Source of the DNA: Pseudomonadota bacterium
Lineage (GTDB): Bacteria; SZUA-182; DTGQ01
Direction of reading: 5' to 3'
Length of the DNA: 35,427 nucleotides
Assembly: GCA_030625085.1 (NCBI GenBank)
Contig: DAOURK010000033.1
Span: forward strand, 1 to 35,427
The position numbers and the translations under genes were made by a program. This document shows, piece after piece, positions 1-8,405 of the stretch (position 1 is the first letter of the stretch; every line of letters begins with the position of its first letter). A model generated the notes under the pieces. The model was not told the origin of the DNA. It worked only from the letters and a program-made list of their open reading frames with translations, and made no database searches.

Positions 1-1101
1 AGGGGAACTCCAAGGAGTCCAACCACTCATCATGTCTGCTTGAAAATAGGGAAGGCTCAGTTCATACCCCCTTTGGCCTGTTTCATAATTAGAACTTAAC
101 AGCATATTCATTATTTCTGATGGCAAAGATAGATTTGGACGTGGGACTGTGCCATACAAGGGATCATTGGGATTGTAAGGATTGCCGTGATAGAGGTTAT
201 CGCCGGTAGGAAGTAAAATATAGTCGCCATAAGGATTCTGTGGGTTAACGGGAATAGCATATCTGTCAGGATAATAATTGGGAGATCCACTATAGTTATA
301 AGGTTGATTCCATCCGGAAGGGCTATAAGACTGCTGATATCTGTAAGGATTATAAGGTTGCTGATACCCACCAAAATAAGGTTGATTCCACCCATAATTA
401 TATGGCTGGTTCCACCAATAGGGCGAAGGCAAAAAGCCGACTCCTGGAAGATGATCTATGGTTATATGGATATAATCGCCCAGAAAAGCAATATTCGTGG
501 TCTGGGTGGGAGATCCGCCTAAATCAGGAAGCGAATGCCCATCATTTTCGAAATCGGCAATACTATCCCAATTTTCCTCGGATACATCAAGCTCCCAGGT
601 AGGGTCGGTGAAGTCTCCATCATCTATAGCAATGTAATACAGTTTGAATTCATCACCTCGAATCTGAATATATTCAAGTTCGGCTGAACCCCCATTGTAC
701 TCCCGCTTTTTCCAGTGAGTATTTATATATTCAGCCAAAGAAAAGCTGTTGCTGTGGGTATATGAGTTGAAGGTCTCCTTATGCCCTGTGACATATTCAT
801 CTTCATCCAGAAAAATGGCCAACTCATCATCATTATTGTCATCTTTATAATCACCGGTGTCTTCATCATTTTCCGGTTGGTACCGGACCCTAAAGGTATT
901 ATTATCATTATCCTTCATATATAGGACAATATCGAAATTTTTATCAGCGTCAATGATAAATTTGATGTATTGGGCTTCATCATAGTCTATATCACTAAAC
1001 TCCAATTGGATATGAGCCTGAAGATTAGTGGTAAATAAAAAAATACTGACACATACACACAAACAAATTCCTAATACTTTCAATAACCATATTTTTTTCA
1101 T
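1..1101 (-). CDS. Secreted Tyr/Pro/Asn-rich protein, 3' end cut by window edge
   Basis: An uninterrupted minus-strand frame runs from an ATG at 1099-1101 to the window edge with no stop, so the last few codons lie outside. A good Shine-Dalgarno (AAGGAGG) precedes the ATG. The product starts MKKIWLLKVLGICLCVCVSI, a classic signal peptide. An acidic middle region follows with many Asp/Asn/Glu (for example DDNNDDELAIFLDEDE). The C-terminal third is rich in Tyr, Pro, Asn, Gln and Gly with repeated units such as QQPYNPYRYQQSYSPSGWNQ. It is clearly paralogous to the protein at 5223-6365: same start, same repeat block and a nearly identical C-terminus (YELSLPYFQADMMSGWTPWS). I recognise no catalytic domain. 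A surface, matrix or adhesive role is inferred from composition only. Confidence 0.85.
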   Translation of the reverse strand, partial: MKKIWLLKVLGICLCVCVSIFLFTTNLQAHIQLEFSDIDYDEAQYIKFIIDADKNFDIVLYMKDNDNNTFRVRYQPENDEDTGDYKDDNNDDELAIFLDEDEYVTGHKETFNSYTHSNSFSLAEYINTHWKKREYNGGSAELEYIQIRGDEFKLYYIAIDDGDFTDPTWELDVSEENWDSIADFENDGHSLPDLGGSPTQTTNIAFLGDYIHITIDHLPGVGFLPSPYWWNQPYNYGWNQPYFGGYQQPYNPYRYQQSYSPSGWNQPYNYSGSPNYYPDRYAIPVNPQNPYGDYILLPTGDNLYHGNPYNPNDPLYGTVPRPNLSLPSEIMNMLLSSNYETGQRGYELSLPYFQADMMSGWTPWSSP

Positions 1102-1221
1102 CAAAAGTCCTCCTTAATTTTGATGTATAAATCTCTTTTAATTGAAGAAGTCCAACTTTAAAACATCTTCTGCCCTATTTATAAATATTACCAATAAAAC
1201 GCATACTTTATGCCACTGTTT

Positions 1222-1260
1222 ATAAGGGATTCTCTATTTTTGTGTAAGGGATTACCTTAC
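1222..1260 (+). repeat. Double-palindrome repeat, copy 1
   Basis: Two adjacent dyads around a T-run: ATAAGGGATTCTCTAT, then Ts, then GTAAGGGATTACCTTAC. It lies about 140 bp upstream of the ATG at 1101. It is the most diverged left half of the five copies in this window (others at 3708, 3868, 6635, 8207), while its right half is a perfect GTAAGG/CCTTAC dyad. It is either an operator or a dispersed intergenic element. Confidence 0.75.
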
Positions 1261-1356
1261 AATCTCTTTTTATTTTGTATCTTTGTCTATCTTTTTTTTC
1301 ATATCTCCTGCGAATTGGCTCTTCAATCACAAGAGCAAATTCTTAAAAAAATGTAT

Positions 1357-3570
1357 CTAAAATCCAAAAAAGCCGGTGTAAGGATTTGAAAATCCACCCA
1401 TGGGAAATGATCCCAAAGCCCCATTGTTCGATGTGTTATTCCACATTGGATTCATTATTGTGTTTATTGGATTGAAACTTGTAGGATAAGACCACGGATT
1501 ATTCCCCCAAGGGGAAGTAGGATTTTGAAAAGTGTATGGATTTTGAAATGAAGAAGGAAATACTGATGATTGACCCCAGGATGGTGAATTGATCAATCCA
1601 GGAGTAGACCATGGATCTGTTGGGTAATACTGAGGAGAATATATTCCCGAAGGGCCTTGATTTGCATACATTGAAAATGCAGAAGGATTGTTAAAACCGC
1701 CATAGCCATAGCCTCCATAGCCTCCTGCAAAAAAGGGGCTTCCTCCATAGCCACCAGGGCTATAATAAGGGAAAACTCCGTACCCTCCGCCATTTGAATA
1801 TCTATTAGGTTCATAGGAAAATTCGGCTATGAGGCAATAGGGATTATCCATATAGGTGTCCCATACATCAAATGTGTCATTTGATTTTGAAAATTCAATA
1901 ACAAAAGTTCTTTCTTTATAATTAGAAAGATCATCGATAAGAGCAGGCGCATCCCCTGATGATGTTACTTGAGTAATCTTAGAGACATCAAAATCATTAT
2001 TTAACTCATCAAGAGAATTTATTCCAAAGGTTGCAATATCACCATCATGCCCTAAAGAGATCATACTGACAGCCTCTTTGGTGAGCATCAGTATTAATTC
2101 CCCCTCGATTATCTCTTCTATTGGTCCCAGTGTTTCATGGGAAGGGCCGATTTCTTCTGTCATTTCTATATTTTCTTTTTCCGATATGTCCCAGATTTGA
2201 ACATTGCTGCGGGAAACAGTAAAGGCAAGGTCTCCTTCAACGGCTGTATCTTGTAAGTATCCTGAGGCACTATTGTCGGTGCTTTCATACAGCTTATGGG
2301 ACGGCAACCTATACCCCTGAATTATTTCAGGTGCTGCCGGATTTGACAAATTTACACAATATAAGCCCTTACAATAATCGGACACATAAGCTTGCTGACC
2401 CTTTAAAAAGATCTGCCAAGGCCAGGCCATTTCTACAACAGAAATCAATTGAGGGTCATCGGGCGATTGAATATCAATTATCAATAGTCCTTCTTCGGAA
2501 GCCGTACCCAATAGAAAATGATCTAAGAGGGCTAAGTCCTTAATCCGGCCCTTATCATAATCAAATCTACTGATTCTACTTGGATTTTGAGGATCAGATA
2601 TGTCAAAAATATAAATATCATGGGCAGCCATAAAGGCCAGGTTATCTTTTACTGCAATCTGATTAATAGTGATATTACGGTTAAAGTCTACATGGGCTGT
2701 AGAGAGCAGATTAAGATTTTCAGGGCTGGAGATATCTATTTGGACAAGGATTCCTTCATCTTCCATGTCCTCATCGTCAAAATCACTATAGAGTAAATAA
2801 AATCGATCATTATTGAAAGTAGCTACGGGGAAATTGGCCTGCTCAATATCTATTTTTAGAGTGTCAATCAAAGAAGGATTGGCCGGATTAGAAATATCAA
2901 ATACGCCAACTATATCCTCATCGTCAATATCATAATCAAAATCATCATAACCCTCAGCATGGGAAATCCAATATAAATAATTCTCATGAAGATATAAGTC
3001 CAGTGAAGGATAATGTCCGACTAATATACGTTTTACTCTGTCCGGATTATCGGGATCACTCACATCGACCACCCATAAATATTGGTTGTTATCTTCCCCG
3101 AAATCTTCTGAAACAGCAAGATAGACATATTCACCCTTTGCTTCAACTGCCGATATATATTCATATTCATCATCATCAGGGATAGGAGGGGGGGTGGGAT
3201 AATTGGTTGAGTAAGGGTAGTAGGGTGATCCATATGATCCGTATGAGCCATAGGAGCCATATGAAGAAGGAGCATATCCATAACCACCATATTGATTATT
3301 AGGTAGTGCACCGGAAAAGCCGGTTGGGGAGTAATTCATACTGGAATATGGACTAAATGAAGAGAAAGAGGATATGCCCGGATTTCCCCAAGAAGAAAAT
3401 CCTTGATTTGTCCATGATGGATTAGTATACGAGAAAGGATACTGGGCCTTTCCCTGATGAGGGCAAGCCAAAAAGAAACATATTATTAATAAGGTAGATA
3501 GTGCAGTGCATACTTCCGGTATATAAAATATTTTTTTTATCTTTAAAATAACTGAAAAATTCCCTTCCAT
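1357..3570 (-). CDS. Secreted LVIVD-repeat beta-propeller with Tyr/Gly-rich ends
   Basis: 737 residues. The N-terminus has a long hydrophobic stretch (about residues 14-35, ending near HQGKAQ) that fits a signal peptide or uncleaved anchor. Residues about 45-130 are Ser/Tyr/Gly/Pro-rich, with repeated YGSYGSYGS units. Residues about 135-560 hold repeated units of the LVIVD type (VDVSDPDNPDRV, FDISNPANPSLI, IDISSPENLNLL, FDISDPQNPSRI, IDIQSPDDPQLI, VNLSNPAAPEII), a family that folds as a beta-propeller and is found in extracellular proteins. The C-terminal part (about 590-737) is again Tyr/Gly/Pro/Asn-rich (GGYGGYGYGG). Low-complexity tails on both sides resemble those of the neighbouring secreted paralogs, so this protein probably works with them at the cell surface. 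No enzyme motif seen. Two double-palindrome repeats lie upstream. Confidence 0.8.
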   Translation of the reverse strand: MEGNFSVILKIKKIFYIPEVCTALSTLLIICFFLACPHQGKAQYPFSYTNPSWTNQGFSSWGNPGISSFSSFSPYSSMNYSPTGFSGALPNNQYGGYGYAPSSYGSYGSYGSYGSPYYPYSTNYPTPPPIPDDDEYEYISAVEAKGEYVYLAVSEDFGEDNNQYLWVVDVSDPDNPDRVKRILVGHYPSLDLYLHENYLYWISHAEGYDDFDYDIDDEDIVGVFDISNPANPSLIDTLKIDIEQANFPVATFNNDRFYLLYSDFDDEDMEDEGILVQIDISSPENLNLLSTAHVDFNRNITINQIAVKDNLAFMAAHDIYIFDISDPQNPSRISRFDYDKGRIKDLALLDHFLLGTASEEGLLIIDIQSPDDPQLISVVEMAWPWQIFLKGQQAYVSDYCKGLYCVNLSNPAAPEIIQGYRLPSHKLYESTDNSASGYLQDTAVEGDLAFTVSRSNVQIWDISEKENIEMTEEIGPSHETLGPIEEIIEGELILMLTKEAVSMISLGHDGDIATFGINSLDELNNDFDVSKITQVTSSGDAPALIDDLSNYKERTFVIEFSKSNDTFDVWDTYMDNPYCLIAEFSYEPNRYSNGGGYGVFPYYSPGGYGGSPFFAGGYGGYGYGGFNNPSAFSMYANQGPSGIYSPQYYPTDPWSTPGLINSPSWGQSSVFPSSFQNPYTFQNPTSPWGNNPWSYPTSFNPINTIMNPMWNNTSNNGALGSFPMGGFSNPYTGFFGF

Positions 3571-3707
3571 CTTTTTCCCCTTTTACATTTTTTTACTCAT
3601 GTTAACCATGCTCCAACAACCTGATTATATTATCTTTTATTTGGAAAATGACTTTAAAACATATTATTATGTATTATGAATATTATCAGTAAATTTGTAC
3701 TTAACAA

Positions 3708-3746
3708 GTAGGGGAATCCCTATTTTTTTGTAAGGGAAAACCCTAC
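3708..3746 (+). repeat. Double-palindrome repeat, copy 2
   Basis: Left dyad GTAGGGGAATCCCTA, a run of seven Ts, right dyad GTAAGGGAAAACCCTAC. Its centre is about 157 bp upstream of the ATG at 3570, similar to the spacing of copy 1 from its gene. Confidence 0.85.
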
Positions 3747-3867
3747 AGCTTTTCTTGCATTTTATATCCCCTTTGAACTACCTGCCTTTCTATACCTCTT
3801 ATTATTGAATGAGGTCAAAAAATGAATATGTAATATAATTAGACGAAAAATTATTTCAATTAGTTAT

Positions 3868-3906
3868 GTAGGGGAATCCCTATTTTTTTATAGGGAATTT
3901 CCCTAT
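3868..3906 (+). repeat. Double-palindrome repeat, copy 3
   Basis: The left dyad is identical to copy 2 (GTAGGGGAATCCCTA), followed by Ts and a right dyad ATAGGGAATTTCCCTAT. It lies 160 bp further upstream than copy 2, so the propeller gene has two sites in tandem. Confidence 0.85.
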
Positions 3907-3925
3907 TCTTGTTTTTTTATGGTAT

Positions 3926-4085
3926 TTAATCTTCCTCCTTGATGGTTATCCTGAAAATATTTTTAATATCCTCATCGTGATCATTAAAATCAATATAATA
4001 AAGCACTACTTCTGTTTCCCTTTCCTGTTCCAAGCTTCTTTATCATAGATCATTTTCATCCTATCGAATTTGCGTCTTTCAAAAA
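3926..4085 (-). pseudogene. Decayed ORF fragment
   Basis: A short minus-strand frame from a TTG at 4033 to a TAA at 3926-3928 reads LEQERETEVVLYYIDFNDHD and ends ITIKEED. It looks like the tail of a real protein. Upstream, another frame reads FDRMKMIYDKEAWNRK before a stop, so a frameshift near 4030 would join them. There is no good start or ribosome binding site. I do not recognise the family. The acidic YYIDFND stretch faintly recalls the YYIAIDDGD part of the neighbouring secreted proteins, but this is too short to claim kinship. Confidence 0.3.
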
Positions 4086-4424
4086 GCGCTATATATAATT
4101 TTTTTTATTTATAAATTATCGATGTAATCCACTATGCAACATTAATAGCAAATTTAATGCCGGGAATAAAAACAAGGGGCGCTTGCCCTGAACTTATAAT
4201 AATTTCAAGGGTTAAGGCTTATTGGTCACCTGACTCTGAGAATATAGATGCGGCCAACTTTTTGGCCTTGAATATGGGCTATAAGTATTTTGGAGGGCTT
4301 ACTTATTGATTGTATGGAGATTTCTTTAAGGCCAAGATCTTGTCCTTAAGGGCCAAGATTTTGGCCTCCCCTTATTGTCAATGAGAAAAAATAAATCTGA
4401 CCCTTTTTTAATAATAGGTCCTTT

Positions 4425-4787
4425 TTATTTGTCGGTATTTGACTTATATTCATAATAATCCCCCAATAAATGATCTCTGGCTTGCTCTTGATACTTGGGG
4501 TCCAATTCAAAAACTCGATTTAGAGCTTCCTCTAACTTTGGTATTACCAGATTTCCCTGTCTATCATGATGAGGCAATAAACGAATCACTGTTCCTTCCG
4601 GCCTTTTTTCAACCACACTGAAGGATTGATCAGGAAGAGATTGAAAATACTTTTTATCTTCCCAATCTTCAGCATAACAAATCTTTTTACCTGAAAGAAG
4701 AATGCCCAACAAAATAACAATCAGGCAGGCGAGGATTCTTTGGCAAGACCTTGATGAAAGAATATTAATTCGGCTGTGTAGAAACAT
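4425..4787 (-). CDS. Small secreted protein of unknown function
   Basis: The start is placed at the ATG at 4785-4787 because GGAGGG sits six bases upstream. An in-frame ATG 15 codons earlier has no such site. The 120-residue product begins MFLHSRINILSSRSCQRILA, then a hydrophobic segment (CLIVILLGILLSGKKICYAE) that reads as a signal peptide with probable cleavage after CYA. The mature part (about 85 residues) is charged, includes VVEKRPEGTVIRLLPHHDRQ and ends KSNTDK. No known family recognised. It sits between the propeller protein and the second Tyr-rich paralog on the same strand, so it may belong to the same secreted set. Confidence 0.65.
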   Translation of the reverse strand: MFLHSRINILSSRSCQRILACLIVILLGILLSGKKICYAEDWEDKKYFQSLPDQSFSVVEKRPEGTVIRLLPHHDRQGNLVIPKLEEALNRVFELDPKYQEQARDHLLGDYYEYKSNTDK

Positions 4788-5222
4788 TTTTTCCCTCCGA
4801 TCAAGAATTCTTAAGCTGCCATACAGTACCATAGCTCTAAATGAATCCTTTTACTTTTATTTTAAAAAATCTTATCTATTATATAAATCGGAGAGTAGTT
4901 AGCTTAACTTTATAAGGTGGTAGTTAATAATTTAAATTTTCAATTTAATAAAATCACAATTATTAATAGTACAATAAGAACAACACCGATCTCTATTATG
5001 ATCATCATGTGAGATGAAATTAAAATGGATAATGTTTTAGGATGAGAAAAGAGGTTGTATCTCTTATAAATATAACCTCTCTTTTATTATAGCTATTATA
5101 ATTATAATTCCTTCGTAATTATCAAATCAGGTTATCGTCTACTACTCAAATTTTAAAAATATCGTAACTACTCAATAACTTGTGCCTTTCTTTGGCTTTT
5201 TTATTTATCATGGAGTTTATCT
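4788..5222. other. Intergenic region with a terminator
   Basis: The stretch is very AT-rich. The only clear structure is the hairpin at 5047-5085 that ends the gene at 5223-6365. No double-palindrome repeat is present here, unlike the regions in front of the larger secreted proteins. Confidence 0.5.
5047..5085 (-). terminator. Rho-independent terminator of the second Tyr-rich gene
   Basis: AGAGGTT and AACCTCT form the stem with an AT-rich loop, flanked by AAAA and TTTT, so it could work on either strand. It lies downstream of the minus-strand stop at 5223, which fits termination of that transcript. Confidence 0.6.
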
Positions 5223-6365
5223 CTAATAACCCCAAGGATATCCACCATAATTATTATAAGGCTGAGATCCATAAGGGGAACTCCAAGGAGTCCAACCACT
5301 CATCATGTCTGCTTGAAAATAGGGGAGGCTCAGTTCATAACCCAAAAAGGGTATATACGCATCAGAAGCATCATAAGCAGAATGTGCCATCATATTCATT
5401 ATTCCTGATGGAATAGATATTGGAGGACGTGGGACAGTGCCGTACAAAGGATCGTTTGGATTATAAGGATTGCCTCGATAGCCGTTATAGCCGGTAGGAA
5501 GGGAAGTATAGGCGCCATAAGGGTTCTGTGGGTTAACAGGAACGGCATATCTGTTAGGATACTGATTGGGAGATCCACTATAGTTATAAGGTTGATTCCA
5601 TCCGGAAGGGCTATAAGACTGCTGATACCCGTTAGGGTTATAAGGCTGTTGATATCCTAAATAATTCGGGACGGGAGGGCTGAGGTAACTTGTAGGATAA
5701 GGATAATTTACCGGATAATTTGGTTCTATCTTTTTGGTAACGTGAATATTCGAGTTATTGAATTGGATATACGGATTGGCAAGGTCAGAAATTTTTCCAT
5801 CATCAGCCTCAAAGTCATCAAGATCATCCCAATCAGAGGCATCTCTCTCCCAATATGGGTCATCAAAGTTATCATTATCATCTAGAGTGATGGAATATAA
5901 ACTAAAGTCAAGACCAGCAATAATAATTGTTCTGACAGTAGCCTCATTGGTATAATTGTAAGTTATATCATTATTTTCAGACAAATGTTTTGATGTTAGA
6001 TAGCTAAAAAATTTTGCCGTATAAATTTTTTTCTTGCCATCTGCATAGTCATCATCATCTCCAATCCCCACTATAAGGGAGTTATTGTCTGAAGTATCAT
6101 ATTCCTCATAATAATCATTGGTATTAAAGGAAATTGAAAATTTATTTCCATCTTCGTCCACCATATTAACCTCGACTACATAATTTTCATTGGCTTTGAT
6201 TTCCCATTGAATGTACTCTGCTGATTCATTGATATCACTAAAACTAATATTGGGACGGGTCAGGACATCAGGACTACTAGCCCGGGTTGCCTTGGCTACT
6301 AAGAAAAGGGCTATAAAAAGCAATAAATTTATTCCTAATATTTTCAATAACCATATTTTTTTCAT
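5223..6365 (-). CDS. Secreted Tyr/Pro/Asn-rich protein, paralog of the gene at 1-1101
   Basis: The start is placed at the ATG at 6363-6365. An in-frame TTG directly before it is possible, but the paralog begins with the same MKKIWLLK and GAGG is well spaced for the ATG. 380 residues. The signal peptide is about residues 1-30 (MKKIWLLKILGINLLLFIAL). Residues about 31-210 are acidic, with runs such as GIGDDDDYADG. Residues about 215-380 carry repeats rich in Tyr, Pro, Asn, Gln and Gly (YQQPYNPNGYQQSYSPSGWN) and end in a Gly/Tyr tail (YNNYGGYPWGY). No enzymatic motif or sortase/PEP-CTERM-like anchor is seen. The C-terminal half is much closer to the paralog than the acidic half, which suggests recent duplication or gene conversion there. 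An extracellular matrix or adhesin-like role is inference. Confidence 0.85.
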   Translation of the reverse strand: MKKIWLLKILGINLLLFIALFLVAKATRASSPDVLTRPNISFSDINESAEYIQWEIKANENYVVEVNMVDEDGNKFSISFNTNDYYEEYDTSDNNSLIVGIGDDDDYADGKKKIYTAKFFSYLTSKHLSENNDITYNYTNEATVRTIIIAGLDFSLYSITLDDNDNFDDPYWERDASDWDDLDDFEADDGKISDLANPYIQFNNSNIHVTKKIEPNYPVNYPYPTSYLSPPVPNYLGYQQPYNPNGYQQSYSPSGWNQPYNYSGSPNQYPNRYAVPVNPQNPYGAYTSLPTGYNGYRGNPYNPNDPLYGTVPRPPISIPSGIMNMMAHSAYDASDAYIPFLGYELSLPYFQADMMSGWTPWSSPYGSQPYNNYGGYPWGY

Positions 6366-6708
6366 CAATTTTCCTCAAACAATTTTCATTATAAATCTCT
6401 TTTAACTGAAGAGGTCCGACTTTAAAACATTATCCCTTTGCCTAGTTCCTCTCATCCCTATAATAAAAAAATAAATTGTTTTATGCCTGGGTGGTAAATT
6501 ATTCTATTTATTACAAAATATTATATAGCAAAAACTATGCCTACTATTCCTTGCCTTTCATTCCTCGTTTTATTTGGATGAGGATGGAAATTTATATATA
6601 TCTTAATTAGATGATAAATTATTTTAGTTATTATGTAGGGGAAATGCTATTTTTGTAAGGGATTACCTTATAATCATTAAATAAAAAGTATAAAGTAGAG
6701 TATAGCTG
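6366..6708. other. Intergenic region between regulator and secreted protein
   Basis: About 340 bases holding double-palindrome copy 4 (6635-6671). The rest is AT-rich with no gene. The promoter of the gene at 5223-6365 is expected here. Confidence 0.5.
6635..6671 (+). repeat. Double-palindrome repeat, copy 4
   Basis: GTAGGGGAAATGCTAT, then Ts, then GTAAGGGATTACCTTAT. The left half is decayed on one side and the right half is nearly perfect. It lies about 288 bp upstream of the ATG at 6365 and about 40 bp beyond the stop of the response regulator gene. Confidence 0.75.
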
Positions 6709-7392
6709 TTAAATAGTTTGGCACTCGTTTTGAACCCATAAAGATGCATAATGGACCAGTTTATTAATGTTTTCTATATTCAATTTTTTCTTAATCCGGC
6801 CTCGGTATGCCTCTATTGTTTTTACACTCAGACATAATTCCTCGGCTATCCTATGTGTGCCATAGCCTTGTCCGATTAATCGAAACACTTCTAATTCACG
6901 GTTACTAAGAAGCTCTATAAGGGAACTAAAACCGATAGATTGACTGTCTATGGATTTATCTATCATGGACATCTTGTTACTTAAATATATATCTTTGAGC
7001 AGCACTCGACAGATTGCTTCTACAATTCTTTCAGGCGTTTCATGTTTCATAATATATCCCTTAGCCCCTGCCTGAAAAACACGCCTGGCATATAAAAGTT
7101 CATCAAGCATGGAAAAAACTAAGACAGGCAGCTTTGGATATTGCAGTCTGATTCTCTCGATTAGTTCAATACCACTGAGACCTTTAAGAGAGATTTCAAT
7201 AATGATCATATCAGGTTTCAAAGTCTTAATAAGCTCCAAAGCGTTATTAGCATCCTTGGCTTCCCCACAAACAATGAGGTTTGGAATTTTGTTAATAAGA
7301 TAACTAAGTCCTTGATGCACAATAGGATGGCCGTCAACAATAAGAATTCTATTTCCATCTTTGTTGGTTTCATGATGTTTATCAAAGGACAT
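6709..7392 (-). CDS. LuxR/NarL-type response regulator with degenerate receiver
   Basis: 227 residues. An N-terminal receiver domain (about 14-130) is followed by a LuxR-type helix-turn-helix (about 160-220; LLSNRELEVFRLIGQGYGTH, then IAEELCLSVKTIEAYRGRIK). The receiver is atypical. The usual phospho-acceptor Asp is Glu66 (IIIEISLKG, normally with D before ISLKG), and one acidic-pocket Asp is Gly21 (IVDGHP instead of IVDDHP). Ser94 and Lys116 of the switch are kept. Both codons (GAA, GGC) read cleanly. Glu at this position often mimics the phosphorylated state, so constitutive or phosphorylation-independent DNA binding is likely (inference). No histidine kinase is nearby. Its position among secreted-protein genes carrying double palindromes makes it the natural candidate regulator of them. 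AAGGAGAG precedes the ATG. Confidence 0.9.
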   Translation of the reverse strand: MSFDKHHETNKDGNRILIVDGHPIVHQGLSYLINKIPNLIVCGEAKDANNALELIKTLKPDMIIIEISLKGLSGIELIERIRLQYPKLPVLVFSMLDELLYARRVFQAGAKGYIMKHETPERIVEAICRVLLKDIYLSNKMSMIDKSIDSQSIGFSSLIELLSNRELEVFRLIGQGYGTHRIAEELCLSVKTIEAYRGRIKKKLNIENINKLVHYASLWVQNECQTI

Positions 7393-8405
7393 GCCTTTTG
7401 CTCTCCTTGAAAATTAAATATGGGATTGGTTTGAATAAGACAATTATTAGCAGTGCCTTATTGTTCCAATTATTTTGACATATCTGGCTACTTTAGAAGT
7501 CCTGTGGAAAATATGCAGATCTTTCATGCACACATAATAAATAAAAGCCTAAAATTGGAATTTATCCTGACTATAATAATCCTAATTTAAATATTTTAGC
7601 CCTAAAGGAAGTTTTTGATTCCAATAGCTCAAATTTAATAGGTTAATATTGTCAAGATAATAAGGGTGGGGCACAGCCTTGCAGTATAGGAAGGGAATAT
7701 ATACCATAACTAATATAAGCTATAAAATTAAGATGTTTATCCATATGGTGAGCATGATAAGTGTTGTAATAAACTTGTGCCAGGGTTAAGACATTTGCAA
7801 TAAAAGAGGTTTTAAAAAAAAGAAACAATCTATTCTTATCTGTTTTATTCTTTAGCATTTTTTCATTATCCTTTTTGGAGATTTATACGTACCATTCTCA
7901 TTGTTTACTTTCCAAACATAAGGAGTTTTAACTCCGGATCTTGAAAAATTATCTCGCTAACAACACCTACCTTTCGAACCCTCGGTAAAGTTTGACTGAG
8001 GGAGGATAGAGATATACAGATGTATTTTAGTTAGGCGAGAATTTAGTTTGATAATTACGAAACATTTCATAATGAAATCTATGTTTATTGAATTTTGTTA
8101 CTGTGAAAATTTTGTTAGATAAAATTCGAAAAGATGGGGTATGGAAGGTGGGAAGTGGTTATAGGGATACCTATATGTAGGTTAGACGAAATAAATTTCC
8201 AAATTTGTAAGGTAATCCCCTACATAAAAATAGGGATTCCCTTACATAATGGCTGGTAATAATTTTTTGCCTCATTGAAAAATCATGGGGAAGGAAGGGC
8301 AGGTGTTTCATGGGATAGCTAAAAAATTAGAATTACTCCCTTGCCAAATGCTAAGGGAAAAAGGAAGGTGGTGAAGAAATATAAAATTTTGTATAATCCG
8401 GATTG
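7393..8405. other. Long intergenic region upstream of the regulator
   Basis: About 1 kb. It contains double-palindrome copy 5 (8207-8245) near the rhomboid stop. A 68-codon minus-strand frame at 7652-7858 lacks a well-placed ribosome binding site and has no recognisable content. The region is long for this locus and may hold a small RNA or a decayed gene, but I see nothing definite. Confidence 0.4.
8207..8245 (-). repeat. Double-palindrome repeat, copy 5 (inverted)
   Basis: Read on the minus strand: GTAAGGGAATCCCTA, then TTTTTAT, then GTAGGGGATTACCTTAC. It is the cleanest example of the pair of dyads. It lies about 180 bp past the rhomboid stop and about 830 bp upstream of the response regulator start. 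Confidence 0.85.

Larger units (their letters stand above)
3571..4424. other. Intergenic region with two repeats and a decayed ORF
   Basis: About 850 bases without an intact gene. It holds two double-palindrome repeats (3708-3746 and 3868-3906), a short coding-like minus-strand remnant (3926-4085) and, at 4250-4375, GGCCAA...TTGGCC dyads (for example GGCCAACTTTTTGGCC and GGCCAAGATTTTGGCC) whose role I cannot assign. The promoter of the propeller gene should lie at the low-coordinate end. Confidence 0.6.

Noticed and set aside
3708-3906. CRISPR array or terminators as explanation of the GTAGGGG elements
   Set aside because: Copies are too far apart and unevenly spaced for CRISPR. As terminators the T-run would act on the plus strand, while all neighbouring genes are on the minus strand.
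7652-7858. Minus-strand 68-codon frame upstream of the response regulator
   Set aside because: No ribosome binding site at proper distance, no recognisable motif and biased AT composition. Treated as chance.
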